Shown piece after piece: positions 26,036 to 34,522 of a DNA stretch of 64,000 nucleotides; the stretch's first letter is position 1, and every line of letters starts with the position of its first letter. The position numbers and the translations under genes were made by a program. The DNA comes from JBMNMU01 sp050953505 (GTDB lineage: Bacteria; Bacillota; Clostridia; Peptostreptococcales; Anaerovoracaceae), in the NCBI GenBank assembly GCA_050953505.1, contig JBMNMU010000001.1, positions 248,001 through 312,000 on the forward strand, written 5' to 3'. The notes beneath the pieces are model-generated. The model made no database searches. It saw only the letters and a list, made by a program, of their open reading frames with translations, and was not told where the DNA came from.

Positions 26036-27819
26036 AGAACATAAACAAAGTGGATAGAAAAAATACATCATACTTATTAAAACGATTTTTACCTTATTAT
26101 AGAAAATATAAATGGGTCCTGATATTGGACCTTTTTTGTGCATCCCTCACTGTAGGTTGTGAATTAATACTTCCGCTGATTGTACGGTTTATTACAGATA
26201 AAGCAATAAATGATTTAGAAGGACTCACCGTGCAAATCATAATGGAGGTGGGGGGAATTTACATCATACTCAGAATAATTGATGTAGTTGCAAACTACTT
26301 TATGGCTAATGTAGGGCATGTCATGGGTGCAAAAATCGAAACGGATATGCGAAGGGATTTATTCTCCCATCTTCAGAAGCTATCCCACAATTATTATAGC
26401 AATACAAAGGTAGGGCAGCTAATGGCGCGTATTACAAGCGATTTATTTGATGTTACCGAATTTGCCCACCATTGTCCAGAGGAATACTTTATTGCTGCCT
26501 TAAAGCTGGTGGTTTCCTTTGCCATATTAAGTTCTATGAACCTGTGGCTCACCATAATTATTTTCGCCATTGTACCCATCATGATACTGTGTTCCCTAAG
26601 CTTTAATTCCAAAATGAGAGATGCTTTCAAGGAATCAAGAAATCAGATTGGTGAACTGAATTCCCAGGTAGAGGACAGCCTACTAGGTATTCGTGTGGTG
26701 AAATCTTTTGCAAATGAAGATATTGAAAATGAAAAGTTTGAAGAAGGAAACAAAGGTTTTTTACAAATAAAGAAAAGGGCATATCGCTATATGGCCGGAT
26801 TCCAAGGTACTACTAGACTTTTTGACGGCATCATGTATGTCGTAGTGGTTATTGTTGGTGCATTATTTATAATTAATGGCAAAATAGCTCCCCCTGACTA
26901 TATCGCCTATTTACTATATGTAACCATGCTTCTTACTTCGATAAGAAGGATCATAGAGTTTACAGAGCAATTCCAAAGGGGAATGACAGGGATTGAGCGT
27001 TTCATTGAGGTTATGGATGAGCCTGTAGAAATCATGGACTCTGAGAATGCGAAGCCTTTAGAAGACGTAAAAGGGGATATCATTTTTGATAATGTAAGCT
27101 TTAGATATGCTGATGAAGAAGTAGATGTCCTTTCAAATCTCGACCTTCATATTAAGCCCGGCGATAATGTTGCACTGGTAGGACCTTCGGGAGGAGGAAA
27201 AACTACATTATCCAATTTAATTCCTCGGTTTTACGATGTTACTGCTGGTAAAATTCTCATTGATGGAAAGGATATTAGAGATGTAACCCTCAACTCTCTT
27301 CGTTCTCAGGTTGGGGTTGTTCAACAAGACGTGTATTTATTCTCTGGATCTATATATGATAATATAGAATATGGGAAGCCGGGAGCCTCTAAGGAAGAAA
27401 TTGTCGAAGCTGCCAAGCTGGCAGGAGCCCATGATTTTATCATTGAACTGTCCGAGGGTTATCATACCTATGTGGGAGAACGTGGTGTGAAGTTATCTGG
27501 TGGCCAAAAGCAGAGAATTAGTATCGCAAGGGTATTTCTTAAAAATCCTCCTATACTCATCCTTGATGAAGCAACCTCTGCGCTAGACAATGAATCAGAG
27601 TATCTCGTTCAGAAATCTTTAGAAAAGCTGACAAAGGGGCGAACTACTGTTACCATAGCCCACAGATTGACAACCATTAGGAATGCTTCTGTTATTTTAG
27701 TACTGACGGAAAATGGGATTGAGGAGCAAGGTAGCCATGAGGAGCTTATGAAAAAAGAAGGAACCTATTTTAGGCTTTATAATCTTTACAATACAGGAGA
27801 AAAGGAAGTAGGAAATTAA
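26032..27819 (+). CDS. ABC transporter, fused permease/ATPase (exporter type)
   Basis: A six-helix transmembrane domain (about residues 25-310) is followed by an ABC ATPase with Walker A GPSGGGKTT, Q-loop VVQQDVYLFSG, signature LSGGQKQR, Walker B ILILDEATSALD and the H-loop AHRLTT. Such half-transporters dimerise and export lipids, drugs or peptides; the cargo is unknown. The start is awkward. GTG 26032 overlaps the previous stop (GTGA), but its AAAGGAG is directly adjacent. The codon correctly spaced from that site is ATA at 26041, and the next start-type codon is GTG 26050. I keep 26032 but the start is uncertain. Confidence 0.9.
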   Translation: MKNINKVDRKNTSYLLKRFLPYYRKYKWVLILDLFCASLTVGCELILPLIVRFITDKAINDLEGLTVQIIMEVGGIYIILRIIDVVANYFMANVGHVMGAKIETDMRRDLFSHLQKLSHNYYSNTKVGQLMARITSDLFDVTEFAHHCPEEYFIAALKLVVSFAILSSMNLWLTIIIFAIVPIMILCSLSFNSKMRDAFKESRNQIGELNSQVEDSLLGIRVVKSFANEDIENEKFEEGNKGFLQIKKRAYRYMAGFQGTTRLFDGIMYVVVVIVGALFIINGKIAPPDYIAYLLYVTMLLTSIRRIIEFTEQFQRGMTGIERFIEVMDEPVEIMDSENAKPLEDVKGDIIFDNVSFRYADEEVDVLSNLDLHIKPGDNVALVGPSGGGKTTLSNLIPRFYDVTAGKILIDGKDIRDVTLNSLRSQVGVVQQDVYLFSGSIYDNIEYGKPGASKEEIVEAAKLAGAHDFIIELSEGYHTYVGERGVKLSGGQKQRISIARVFLKNPPILILDEATSALDNESEYLVQKSLEKLTKGRTTVTIAHRLTTIRNASVILVLTENGIEEQGSHEELMKKEGTYFRLYNLYNTGEKEVGN

Positions 27820-27829
27820 ATAAATAAAG

Positions 27830-27862
27830 AAATCCAACCGTGTGCAGATCGGTTGGATTTTT
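27830..27862. terminator. Shared terminator between convergent genes
   Basis: A perfect stem AAATCCAACCG / CGGTTGGATTT with a nine-base loop has T residues on the + side and A residues on the other. It can end both the ABC exporter transcript and the histidine kinase transcript. Confidence 0.85.
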
Positions 27863-27868
27863 AATATA

Positions 27869-29281
27869 TCATGCTTTTTTAAGTTCAAACCAGAAAGTAC
27901 TTCCTTCTCCTTCTTTACTGATTACACCAAATCTGGCGTGATGAAGAATCAAAATTTCTTTTACTATAGAAAGTCCAAGACCGGTACCGGATGAGCTTCT
28001 GCTTAAATTTGTACTGGCTCTAAAATATCTTTGCCATATATCCTCCTGTTCCTTTTCCGGTATACCTAAACCATAGTCTGTTATTTCAAAACGGACGGTG
28101 CCGCTAGTTTCTTTGAGGGAAAGAAGGATGTCCTTCCTTTCTCCACTATAATGCATGGCGTTATTAATAAAATTAGTAATAACCTGATTCATTTTTTTCT
28201 CGTCGCCATTAATGAAAATATCCTTGTGACATTCAAATGTATACTGAAAGCCCTCCTGATGGGCAAGAATCCTATAGGAATTTAAAATGTTTTCTATGGT
28301 TTCTCTCAAGTTGAAATTAGTAAAATGTAAACTTTGTACTCCAGACTGCATTTTGGAAAGGGTTAATAGGTCCTCCACCAATAGATTTAAGCGGTCGGAT
28401 TCATCAATAATAACTTGTAAATGGGCCTGTCTCTTTTCAGGATTATCCCCAGACAGGTCCCGAACCATCTCTGCATAGGATTTGATCATGGTTAACGGAG
28501 TTCTTAGGTCATGTGAAACATTTGCAATTAAATCCTTCTGAAGGGTACTGGCTTTAGATAACTCCTTCGAAGTATAGTTAAGGGTATCGGCAAGTCGGCT
28601 TATTTCTGAATAATTGCCACCTTGAAAATGAACGCTAAAATCCCCCTCTGCCAGCTTAGACGCGGAGTCTGTTATATCTACAATGGGTTTTGTAATTCGG
28701 CGGGAAAAAAAGATAGATAAACCCAAAGCTAGGATCATAGAGATAGCTGTTACATATACCAACTGGTTGGCTAATATACCAACGGTAGACTCCACTGGAT
28801 ATAATGGAGAAAAGATATAAAGGACGACTTCTCTGCCGGGAACATCCTCTAAGTAAGCCCCAAATGCTAAGGTGTTGGTATCAGTCCCCGATTCTGACAT
28901 GATAACGGAAACTGTTTTTTCAGATGAATATTGAAGCTTTTCTTTAATTGCAGACATGCCTTTAATGTGCTCAAAATAAGGTCTAGATAGGGTATCCTTG
29001 GCAGGTGAAAAAATAATAGTACCATCACTTGTTTCGATATGGATGTACATATCATTTTTCAGAGAAATATCGGAAATGGATTCCAATAGGTTATCCTGGC
29101 CATAGTTTTCAATAATATTAGCTGCAATTTTTTTTGTTTCATAAATTTTCATTTCTTGATAATAAGATTTCAGAAAGAAAATTTGTAAGAACCACAATAA
29201 AAGCATTAAAAATGCAGCGAATAATGCAAAGTAAACCCATACTATGAATTTTAGGCTTTTGCCATCAAATTTATGCTTCAA
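27869..29281 (-). CDS. Sensor histidine kinase
   Basis: The N-terminal helix (about 12-33), an extracytoplasmic sensor region of ~135 residues and a second helix (about 170-190) lead into a HAMP domain, the H-box ANVSHDLRTPLTM, and an ATPase domain with N-box NFINNAMHYS, G1 DYGLGIP and G2 GTGLGLSIV. It is therefore an active-looking membrane kinase; the signal is unknown. The start is TTG (29281), overlapping the response regulator gene by 11 bases, with a weak AGGAT site upstream; no ATG exists near the N-terminus before the membrane helix. It is cotranscribed with the regulator. Confidence 0.92.
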   Translation of the reverse strand: MKHKFDGKSLKFIVWVYFALFAAFLMLLLWFLQIFFLKSYYQEMKIYETKKIAANIIENYGQDNLLESISDISLKNDMYIHIETSDGTIIFSPAKDTLSRPYFEHIKGMSAIKEKLQYSSEKTVSVIMSESGTDTNTLAFGAYLEDVPGREVVLYIFSPLYPVESTVGILANQLVYVTAISMILALGLSIFFSRRITKPIVDITDSASKLAEGDFSVHFQGGNYSEISRLADTLNYTSKELSKASTLQKDLIANVSHDLRTPLTMIKSYAEMVRDLSGDNPEKRQAHLQVIIDESDRLNLLVEDLLTLSKMQSGVQSLHFTNFNLRETIENILNSYRILAHQEGFQYTFECHKDIFINGDEKKMNQVITNFINNAMHYSGERKDILLSLKETSGTVRFEITDYGLGIPEKEQEDIWQRYFRASTNLSRSSSGTGLGLSIVKEILILHHARFGVISKEGEGSTFWFELKKA

Positions 29282-29939
29282 ACTTATATCCTACCCCTCT
29301 TAATGTTACGATGTAATGACGATAAGGGCCTAAGCTATTTCTTAAATTTTTAATATGTGTGTCTATGGTTCTATCATCCCCAAAAAAGTCGTAGCCCCAT
29401 ACGTCGGACAGTAGTTTTTCTCTTGTTAAAGCAATGTTCCTATTTTGGACTAGGTAAAACAAAAGATCGTACTCTTTTGGTGTCATATCTACTTTTTTTC
29501 CATCAATAACAACGGATCGTGCTGCCATATTGATTTCAAGCCCTGAGAAAGTGAGGCTTTCTTGAGGCGGCGTGCTGTGATTTCTTCTTGAAAGGACTGC
29601 GTGCACTCTAGCCATAAGCTCTTTGGGGCTAAAAGGCTTAACAATATAATCATCAATCCCCAACTCAAATCCGAATAGTTTATCGTATTCTTCTCCCCGG
29701 GCCGATAGCATAATAATGGGGATGTCCTTAACTTTTTTTATTTCCTTACAGGCACTATAACCATCAAGCTTAGGCATCATGATATCCATAATAATCAAGT
29801 CAAAGTTTTGCAGCTTAACAAGTCCAACTGCTGTCATTCCATCGGCAGCTTCTGTCACCTCATAGCCATTAAATTCAGCGTATTCCCGAATGACCTCACG
29901 GATTTTTTGTTCATCGTCCACAACTAGAATTTTTTCCAT
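29271..29939 (-). CDS. OmpR/PhoB-family response regulator
   Basis: A receiver domain (VDDE acid pocket, LIIMDIMMP with the phospho-acceptor Asp, and MLSARGEE) is followed by a winged-helix DNA-binding domain with DVWGYDFFGDDRTIDTHIKNLR. The start at 29939 gives MEKILVVDDE and has AGAGGA eight bases upstream; an in-frame ATG at 29966 lacks such a site. It precedes and overlaps its partner kinase. No target genes are evident in the window. Confidence 0.94.
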   Translation of the reverse strand: MEKILVVDDEQKIREVIREYAEFNGYEVTEAADGMTAVGLVKLQNFDLIIMDIMMPKLDGYSACKEIKKVKDIPIIMLSARGEEYDKLFGFELGIDDYIVKPFSPKELMARVHAVLSRRNHSTPPQESLTFSGLEINMAARSVVIDGKKVDMTPKEYDLLFYLVQNRNIALTREKLLSDVWGYDFFGDDRTIDTHIKNLRNSLGPYRHYIVTLRGVGYKFEA

Positions 29940-30049
29940 GGAAAGTATCCTCTCATTGAAATTCATATTATTTATATTGCTTTAGTTATACATCTAGATT
30001 ATAGCCTATTTATGTTCTTTGAGTGAAGGCTTTCTAAAAATTTGCGAAT

Positions 30050-30075
30050 AAAAAAGGACCGAATAATTTCGGCCC
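30050..30075 (-). terminator. Terminator after the phosphofructokinase gene
   Basis: Read on the minus strand, GGGCCGAA pairs with TTCGGTCC and is followed by six T residues, just past the stop codon. Confidence 0.8.
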
Positions 30076-30082
30076 TTGCCTT

Positions 30083-31333
30083 TTAGATATCCCTTGTTAG
30101 GATTCTCTTTAACCTAGCATACCTTGGCAGCCCATCCTTTAATGGAACAGGGTTTTGGCCCTGGATCAGTGGTAAGGCATAATCGATAAAGGGCTGAAGT
30201 ATGCCGTTTCCAGCTTCGTTTATCCATTCTCTAGGAACCTTTTTTTCTACATTTGCCACTTCTATTAAATCCACTAATTTTATCTTACAGGAGTAATCTG
30301 GGCCTGCTTCTCTTTCTAAGGCAACCATTTTATCAGTAATGCCAGACTCTGCAGCTTTGAACGCGGCTGCTCCAAGGTTATACGTTTCTTCGATATCTGT
30401 AGCAGAAGCCAAATGGGCAGCACAGCGCTGAATGATACCAAGCTCTATTCCTTTAGTTTTTGCATCAATCTTTGAACTGACATAGCTTGCAAGCCCATAG
30501 GCTAACCCGCCCATTTTGGCGTGGCCAAAGGCATCTACTTCTTTTGTTGCGTCAGTAAAATATGAGGAAATATAAGAGCCGTTCTTATCTACAATCCCTT
30601 CAGATACTGCTACAAAAGCATCACCTTTTTTGTCGTATACACTTTTGACATCTGATATGAAATCCGCCATATCGAAGGGAACCTCAGGTAAATAAATCAA
30701 ATCAGGCCCTTGGTCCATGTGGGAAGCAATGGCAGAAGCAGCGGTAAGCCAACCGGCGTTTCTACCCATGATTTCCATAATTGTTATAGATCCTACGTCG
30801 TAAACTGTTGCATCCCGATAGACCTCCATGCAGGTGGTGGCTATATATTTTGCAGCGCTTCCGTATCCGGGACAATGGTCTGTGCAGGCTAAGTCGTTAT
30901 CAATGGTTTTTGGTATTCCCATGACCTTACATTCATAGCCGTGCTGCAGAAGGTAACTACTAATTTTACTGCAGGTATCCATAGAATCGTTACCGCCGTT
31001 ATAGAAGAAATATCGGATATCATATTTTCTAAAAATATCCAAAATGCGTTTGTAGTCCGTATCATCTACAAGGAAATCCGCCAATTTGTATCGACAGCTT
31101 CCTAAAACTGCTGAAGGTGTGTATTTTATGAGGGAAAGCTCCTCCGGATCCTCCAAGCTTAAGTCGTATAGGCGATCATTAAGAACTCCTTTAATACCAT
31201 GAGCTGCGCCATACACTTTTGTAACATTTTCGGATTTTAGTGCTGCTTCTACGCAGCCCAAGACACTAGCATTGATAACTGATGTTGGGCCACCTGACTG
31301 ACCTATCAAGCAGGCACCTTTTAATTGCTTCAT
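30083..31333 (-). CDS. Pyrophosphate-dependent 6-phosphofructokinase
   Basis: The protein has the PFK fold with GGPTSVINA at the N-terminus, GGNDSMDT at the nucleotide/PPi loop, GIPKTIDND at the catalytic loop and EIMGRNAGWL for substrate binding. The Lys in PKTIDND, where ATP-PFKs carry Gly, is the known marker of PPi-dependent enzymes, and 416 residues fits that group better than the ~320 of bacterial ATP-PFKs. It would phosphorylate fructose-6-phosphate reversibly with PPi, saving ATP in an anaerobe. The loop reads GGND rather than the common GGDD. A strong AGGAGG lies six bases before the start. The gene diverges from carD. Confidence 0.88.
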   Translation of the reverse strand: MKQLKGACLIGQSGGPTSVINASVLGCVEAALKSENVTKVYGAAHGIKGVLNDRLYDLSLEDPEELSLIKYTPSAVLGSCRYKLADFLVDDTDYKRILDIFRKYDIRYFFYNGGNDSMDTCSKISSYLLQHGYECKVMGIPKTIDNDLACTDHCPGYGSAAKYIATTCMEVYRDATVYDVGSITIMEIMGRNAGWLTAASAIASHMDQGPDLIYLPEVPFDMADFISDVKSVYDKKGDAFVAVSEGIVDKNGSYISSYFTDATKEVDAFGHAKMGGLAYGLASYVSSKIDAKTKGIELGIIQRCAAHLASATDIEETYNLGAAAFKAAESGITDKMVALEREAGPDYSCKIKLVDLIEVANVEKKVPREWINEAGNGILQPFIDYALPLIQGQNPVPLKDGLPRYARLKRILTRDI

Positions 31334-31589
31334 TGTTTACCTCCTGTAATGTTCTATCCAATCAAAACATGCTATGTTTTGAGAGACAGAAGTTTATGGT
31401 TTTAATAGCTCAACCAATTGGCAGGGCCAGTGGTAATGAACTATAAATTCACATATTGATGTAAAGATTTGATTGGCTTTTTACACATAATTTATTTTAT
31501 CATACATAGGGAATATGGCAAGGATTTTGAATTGAGCAATTCCGATAAACAGATGATAAAAAATGTCTGAAACATGTTATAAAATTTGA

Positions 31590-31618
31590 TTGACACATAA
31601 ATTACTATATGGTAAGAT
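31590..31618 (+). promoter_or_regulatory. Upstream sigma-A promoter of carD
   Basis: TTGACA (31590-31595), 17 bases and TAAGAT (31613-31618) form a strong consensus-like promoter. The rest of the 351-base gap between the diverging genes (31334-31684) holds nothing else I recognise. Confidence 0.65.
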
Positions 31619-31632
31619 GAATAATTGTTTTC

Positions 31633-31661
31633 TTGACATTACCCTTCATTATCAATATAAT
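31633..31661 (+). promoter_or_regulatory. Consensus sigma-A promoter of carD
   Basis: TTGACA (31633-31638), 17 bases and TATAAT (31656-31661) match both consensus hexamers exactly. It lies 43 bases downstream of a second such promoter and leaves a very short leader before ATG 31685. Confidence 0.85.
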
Positions 31662-31684
31662 AATATAGTAATGGAGGTTGTGCA

Positions 31685-32158
31685 ATGTTTATTATAGGGG
31701 ACAAAATCGTGTATCCTATGCACGGTGCCGGAATTATCGAAGAAATCGAAGAAAAAATGATTCTGGGCGAATATAGGGAATATTATATACTTAGAATACC
31801 CTGCGGCGACATGAAGATTATGATACCTATAGACAGCTGTCAGGAGATTGGGATCCGGTATGTTATTTCCTGTGAGGAAATGGAGGAAGTCCTAAGAACT
31901 CTAGGAGAGGAGACTTCGGAAATGCCCAATAACTGGAACAGAAGATATCGTGAAAATATGGAAAAACTAAAAACCGGTGATGTGCGCAATGTAGCGGAAG
32001 TCGTGCGAAATTTAAGCCGTACAGATAGAGAGAAGAAACTATCCACCGGGGAGAAAAAAATGTTGGCTAATGCAAAACAAATACTTGCCAGCGAGATGAT
32101 TTTAGTGCAAGATATTAGCCAAGATACTGCTTTTGAAATTATTGAAAAAGCAATCTAA
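31685..32158 (+). CDS. CarD family transcriptional regulator
   Basis: The N-terminal ~60 residues form the CarD/TRCF RNA-polymerase-interaction domain (GDKIVYPMHGAGII start), and the rest is the helical CarD C-terminal domain (NWNRRYRENMEKLKTGD). In bacteria studied, CarD/CdnL binds the RNAP beta subunit and stabilises open complexes. In Firmicutes, genes of this type often precede the PIN/TRAM gene and ispD, exactly as here. GGAGG lies shortly before ATG 31685. The two very strong promoters just upstream suggest high constitutive expression. Confidence 0.92.
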   Translation: MFIIGDKIVYPMHGAGIIEEIEEKMILGEYREYYILRIPCGDMKIMIPIDSCQEIGIRYVISCEEMEEVLRTLGEETSEMPNNWNRRYRENMEKLKTGDVRNVAEVVRNLSRTDREKKLSTGEKKMLANAKQILASEMILVQDISQDTAFEIIEKAI

Positions 32159-32198
32159 ACAATATTTGATCATGTAAGAAAGGGGGTGAGGATGGTTA

Positions 32199-33314
32199 AT
32201 GATGAAAAATATAATACGGATCATAGTCGGACTAATCGGCGCCTTCTTTGGATATGGGGTATCCTTACTATTAAAGTTTTTATATAAGGCGTCTTCCCTA
32301 TCAGAGAAGGTTGTTATTACTGATCTTCAACAGGTCGTTTTCACATTAATTTGCGCAATTATATTTGGTTTATTATTTTTCTATTTATTAACCCCTGTAA
32401 TAAGAAAACAAGGAGTCCGAGTAGCCAGCAACATCGAGAAAGACCTGCAGAAGGTGTCTGCAAATGATATGGTGTCAGGCACCTTTGGTTTAATAGTAGG
32501 TCTTTTTATTGCCTTTTTGATTAGTCAAATTTATAGTGGCATAGGCATGTTCTATATTGGGACTATATTATCCATTATTACCTATTTCATCATGGGCTAT
32601 CTGGGTGTAGTCATTGCGACTAAAAAAGGGAAGGAGCTCATTGCATCTATTGTTGCCAGTAGAAAAGGTCCAACTAGAGGAAAAGGAAAATCAGGGGATG
32701 CAAGTGTCAAGATATTAGACACCAGCGTCATCATCGATGGACGAATTGCAGATATTATGAAGACGGGATTTATTGAAGGGAATATTGTAATCCCTGAGTT
32801 CGTTTTAGTGGAGCTTCGTCATATTGCTGATTCTTCGGACAGCCTTAAGAGAAATAGAGGGCGAAGGGGCCTAGATGTGCTAAATAGGATCCAGAGTGAA
32901 TATGGTATAGAAATTTACAACACAGCACTGGAAAAATCCCTAGACGAAATTCCTGAAGTAGATGTAAAGCTACTAAAATTAGCACAGATCATGAATGGTA
33001 AGGTGGTTACAAATGATTTCAATCTGAATAAAGTGGCTACCATTAAGGGTGTTGAGGTATTGAACATTAATGAATTGGCCAATACCCTGAAACCTGTTGT
33101 TTTACCAGGGGAAGATATGACTCTTTTTCTTGTAAAGGAAGGAAAGGAATCGAATCAGGCTGTTGCATATCTTGACGATGGCACCATGATCGTTGTAGAA
33201 GAGGGGCGCAAGTATATTGGCAAAACCATTAATGTGACGGTAACAAGTGTTCTTCAAACATCTGCGGGAAGAATGATTTTTGCTAAGCCTAAGGAAAATA
33301 ACAATAATAGGTAA
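32199..33314 (+). CDS. PIN/TRAM domain membrane protein (YacL family)
   Basis: Four N-terminal transmembrane helices (about residues 5-150) are followed by a PIN nuclease domain with acidic residues in ILDTSVIIDGR, VLVELRHIAD and VVTNDFNLNK, and a C-terminal TRAM domain. This is the layout of Bacillus YacL. PIN domains usually cut RNA; the physiological target of this family is not established. Two adjacent ATG codons (32199 and 32202) follow a GGGGGTGAGG site. It lies 40 bases after carD and 5 bases before ispDF, so all three are likely one operon. Confidence 0.92.
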   Translation: MMKNIIRIIVGLIGAFFGYGVSLLLKFLYKASSLSEKVVITDLQQVVFTLICAIIFGLLFFYLLTPVIRKQGVRVASNIEKDLQKVSANDMVSGTFGLIVGLFIAFLISQIYSGIGMFYIGTILSIITYFIMGYLGVVIATKKGKELIASIVASRKGPTRGKGKSGDASVKILDTSVIIDGRIADIMKTGFIEGNIVIPEFVLVELRHIADSSDSLKRNRGRRGLDVLNRIQSEYGIEIYNTALEKSLDEIPEVDVKLLKLAQIMNGKVVTNDFNLNKVATIKGVEVLNINELANTLKPVVLPGEDMTLFLVKEGKESNQAVAYLDDGTMIVVEEGRKYIGKTINVTVTSVLQTSAGRMIFAKPKENNNNR

Positions 33315-33319
33315 TTAGA

Positions 33320-34522
33320 ATGTATAAGAATGCTAAGATAGCTGTGATTATTGCCGCTGCTGGATCCGGAACGAGGATGGGCAGCGGCATTCCTAAACAA
33401 TATAGAGAAATAGGTGGCAAGTCCATCTTGGCAAGGACAGTGCACGCCTTTGATTCAAATGTCTATATAGATCAAATTTTTGTTGTGACAAATCAGGACT
33501 ATATAGATAGCACTACTCAGTTGCTTTGCCATGAGGGGTTTAAAAAAGTACGAGGGATCATTCCTGGGGGCGCACACCGCCAAGACTCAATTTTTCAAGC
33601 ATTGAAGGAGATTCCCCAAAAGGTAGACCTGGTACTGGTTCATGATGGAGCCAGACCTTTTATTCAGGAAGAAATCATCAATGCATTAATTGCGGGTGCC
33701 TTTCTTCATGGTGCAGCAGCTGTTGCAGTACCGGCCAAGGACACCATTAAGGTTGCAGAGGAAGGAGTATTTACAAATACTCCCGACAGAAGCAGCCTTT
33801 ATTACGTTCAAACACCTCAAGGGTTTCATAGAAAAATTCTTCTAGAAGCTTATGAAAGTGCCATGGAAAGAAAATATTATGGGACGGATGATTCAGTTCT
33901 GGTTGAAAAATTAGGAAAAAAAGTGTATCTTGTTAAAGGTGATTATAATAATATTAAGATTACTACTATAGAAGATTTGATTGTTGGGGAGGCCATTCTA
34001 GAATCCATGTCAAAAAATGCAATGCAAGAGTTTGAATATCGAACAGGCACTGGATTTGATGTTCATCGTCTGGTTGAGGGTAAAAAGCTTATCCTTGGCG
34101 GAGTGGAAATTCCTTTTGAAAAGGGCCTACATGGACATTCTGATGCAGACGTACTGACCCATGCTATCATGGACGCTTTATTGGGAGCTTGTGCTTTAGG
34201 AGATATCGGCAAACACTTTCCTGATAAGGATCCACGCTATAAGGGCATTTCCAGTCTTCTGCTGCTAAAAGAAGTGGGCGAGCTAGTTAAAGAAAATGGA
34301 TTTCAAATAGGAAATATAGATGGGGTAGTAATTGCTCAGCGCCCTAAAATAGCTGGCTATATCAACCAAATGGTTCAAAACATTTCTCAAGTACTTTCAA
34401 TGAAAAAGGGGCAAATAAATATTAAAGGGACTACGACTGAAGGGCTGGGCTTTTGTGGCAGAGAAGAAGGCATAGCAGCTCAGGTCTCAGTTTTAATAAA
34501 ACAGAGGAGAAAAGACTTATGA
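33320..34522 (+). CDS. ispDF: Bifunctional IspD/IspF of the MEP isoprenoid pathway
   Basis: The first ~225 residues are 2-C-methyl-D-erythritol 4-phosphate cytidylyltransferase (AAAGSGTRMGSGIPKQY for CTP binding; VHDGARPF). The last ~160 residues are 2-C-methyl-D-erythritol 2,4-cyclodiphosphate synthase (TGFDVHRL and GHSDADVLTHAIMDALLGA metal site; GTTTEGLGF). Both domains look complete. Many Firmicutes have ispD and ispF as separate neighbouring genes; the fusion is better known in alpha- and epsilon-proteobacteria. It catalyses the third and fifth steps, not consecutive ones. It follows the PIN/TRAM gene by five bases with only a weak ribosome binding site, and its stop overlaps the proS start. 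Confidence 0.95.
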   Translation: MYKNAKIAVIIAAAGSGTRMGSGIPKQYREIGGKSILARTVHAFDSNVYIDQIFVVTNQDYIDSTTQLLCHEGFKKVRGIIPGGAHRQDSIFQALKEIPQKVDLVLVHDGARPFIQEEIINALIAGAFLHGAAAVAVPAKDTIKVAEEGVFTNTPDRSSLYYVQTPQGFHRKILLEAYESAMERKYYGTDDSVLVEKLGKKVYLVKGDYNNIKITTIEDLIVGEAILESMSKNAMQEFEYRTGTGFDVHRLVEGKKLILGGVEIPFEKGLHGHSDADVLTHAIMDALLGACALGDIGKHFPDKDPRYKGISSLLLLKEVGELVKENGFQIGNIDGVVIAQRPKIAGYINQMVQNISQVLSMKKGQINIKGTTTEGLGFCGREEGIAAQVSVLIKQRRKDL

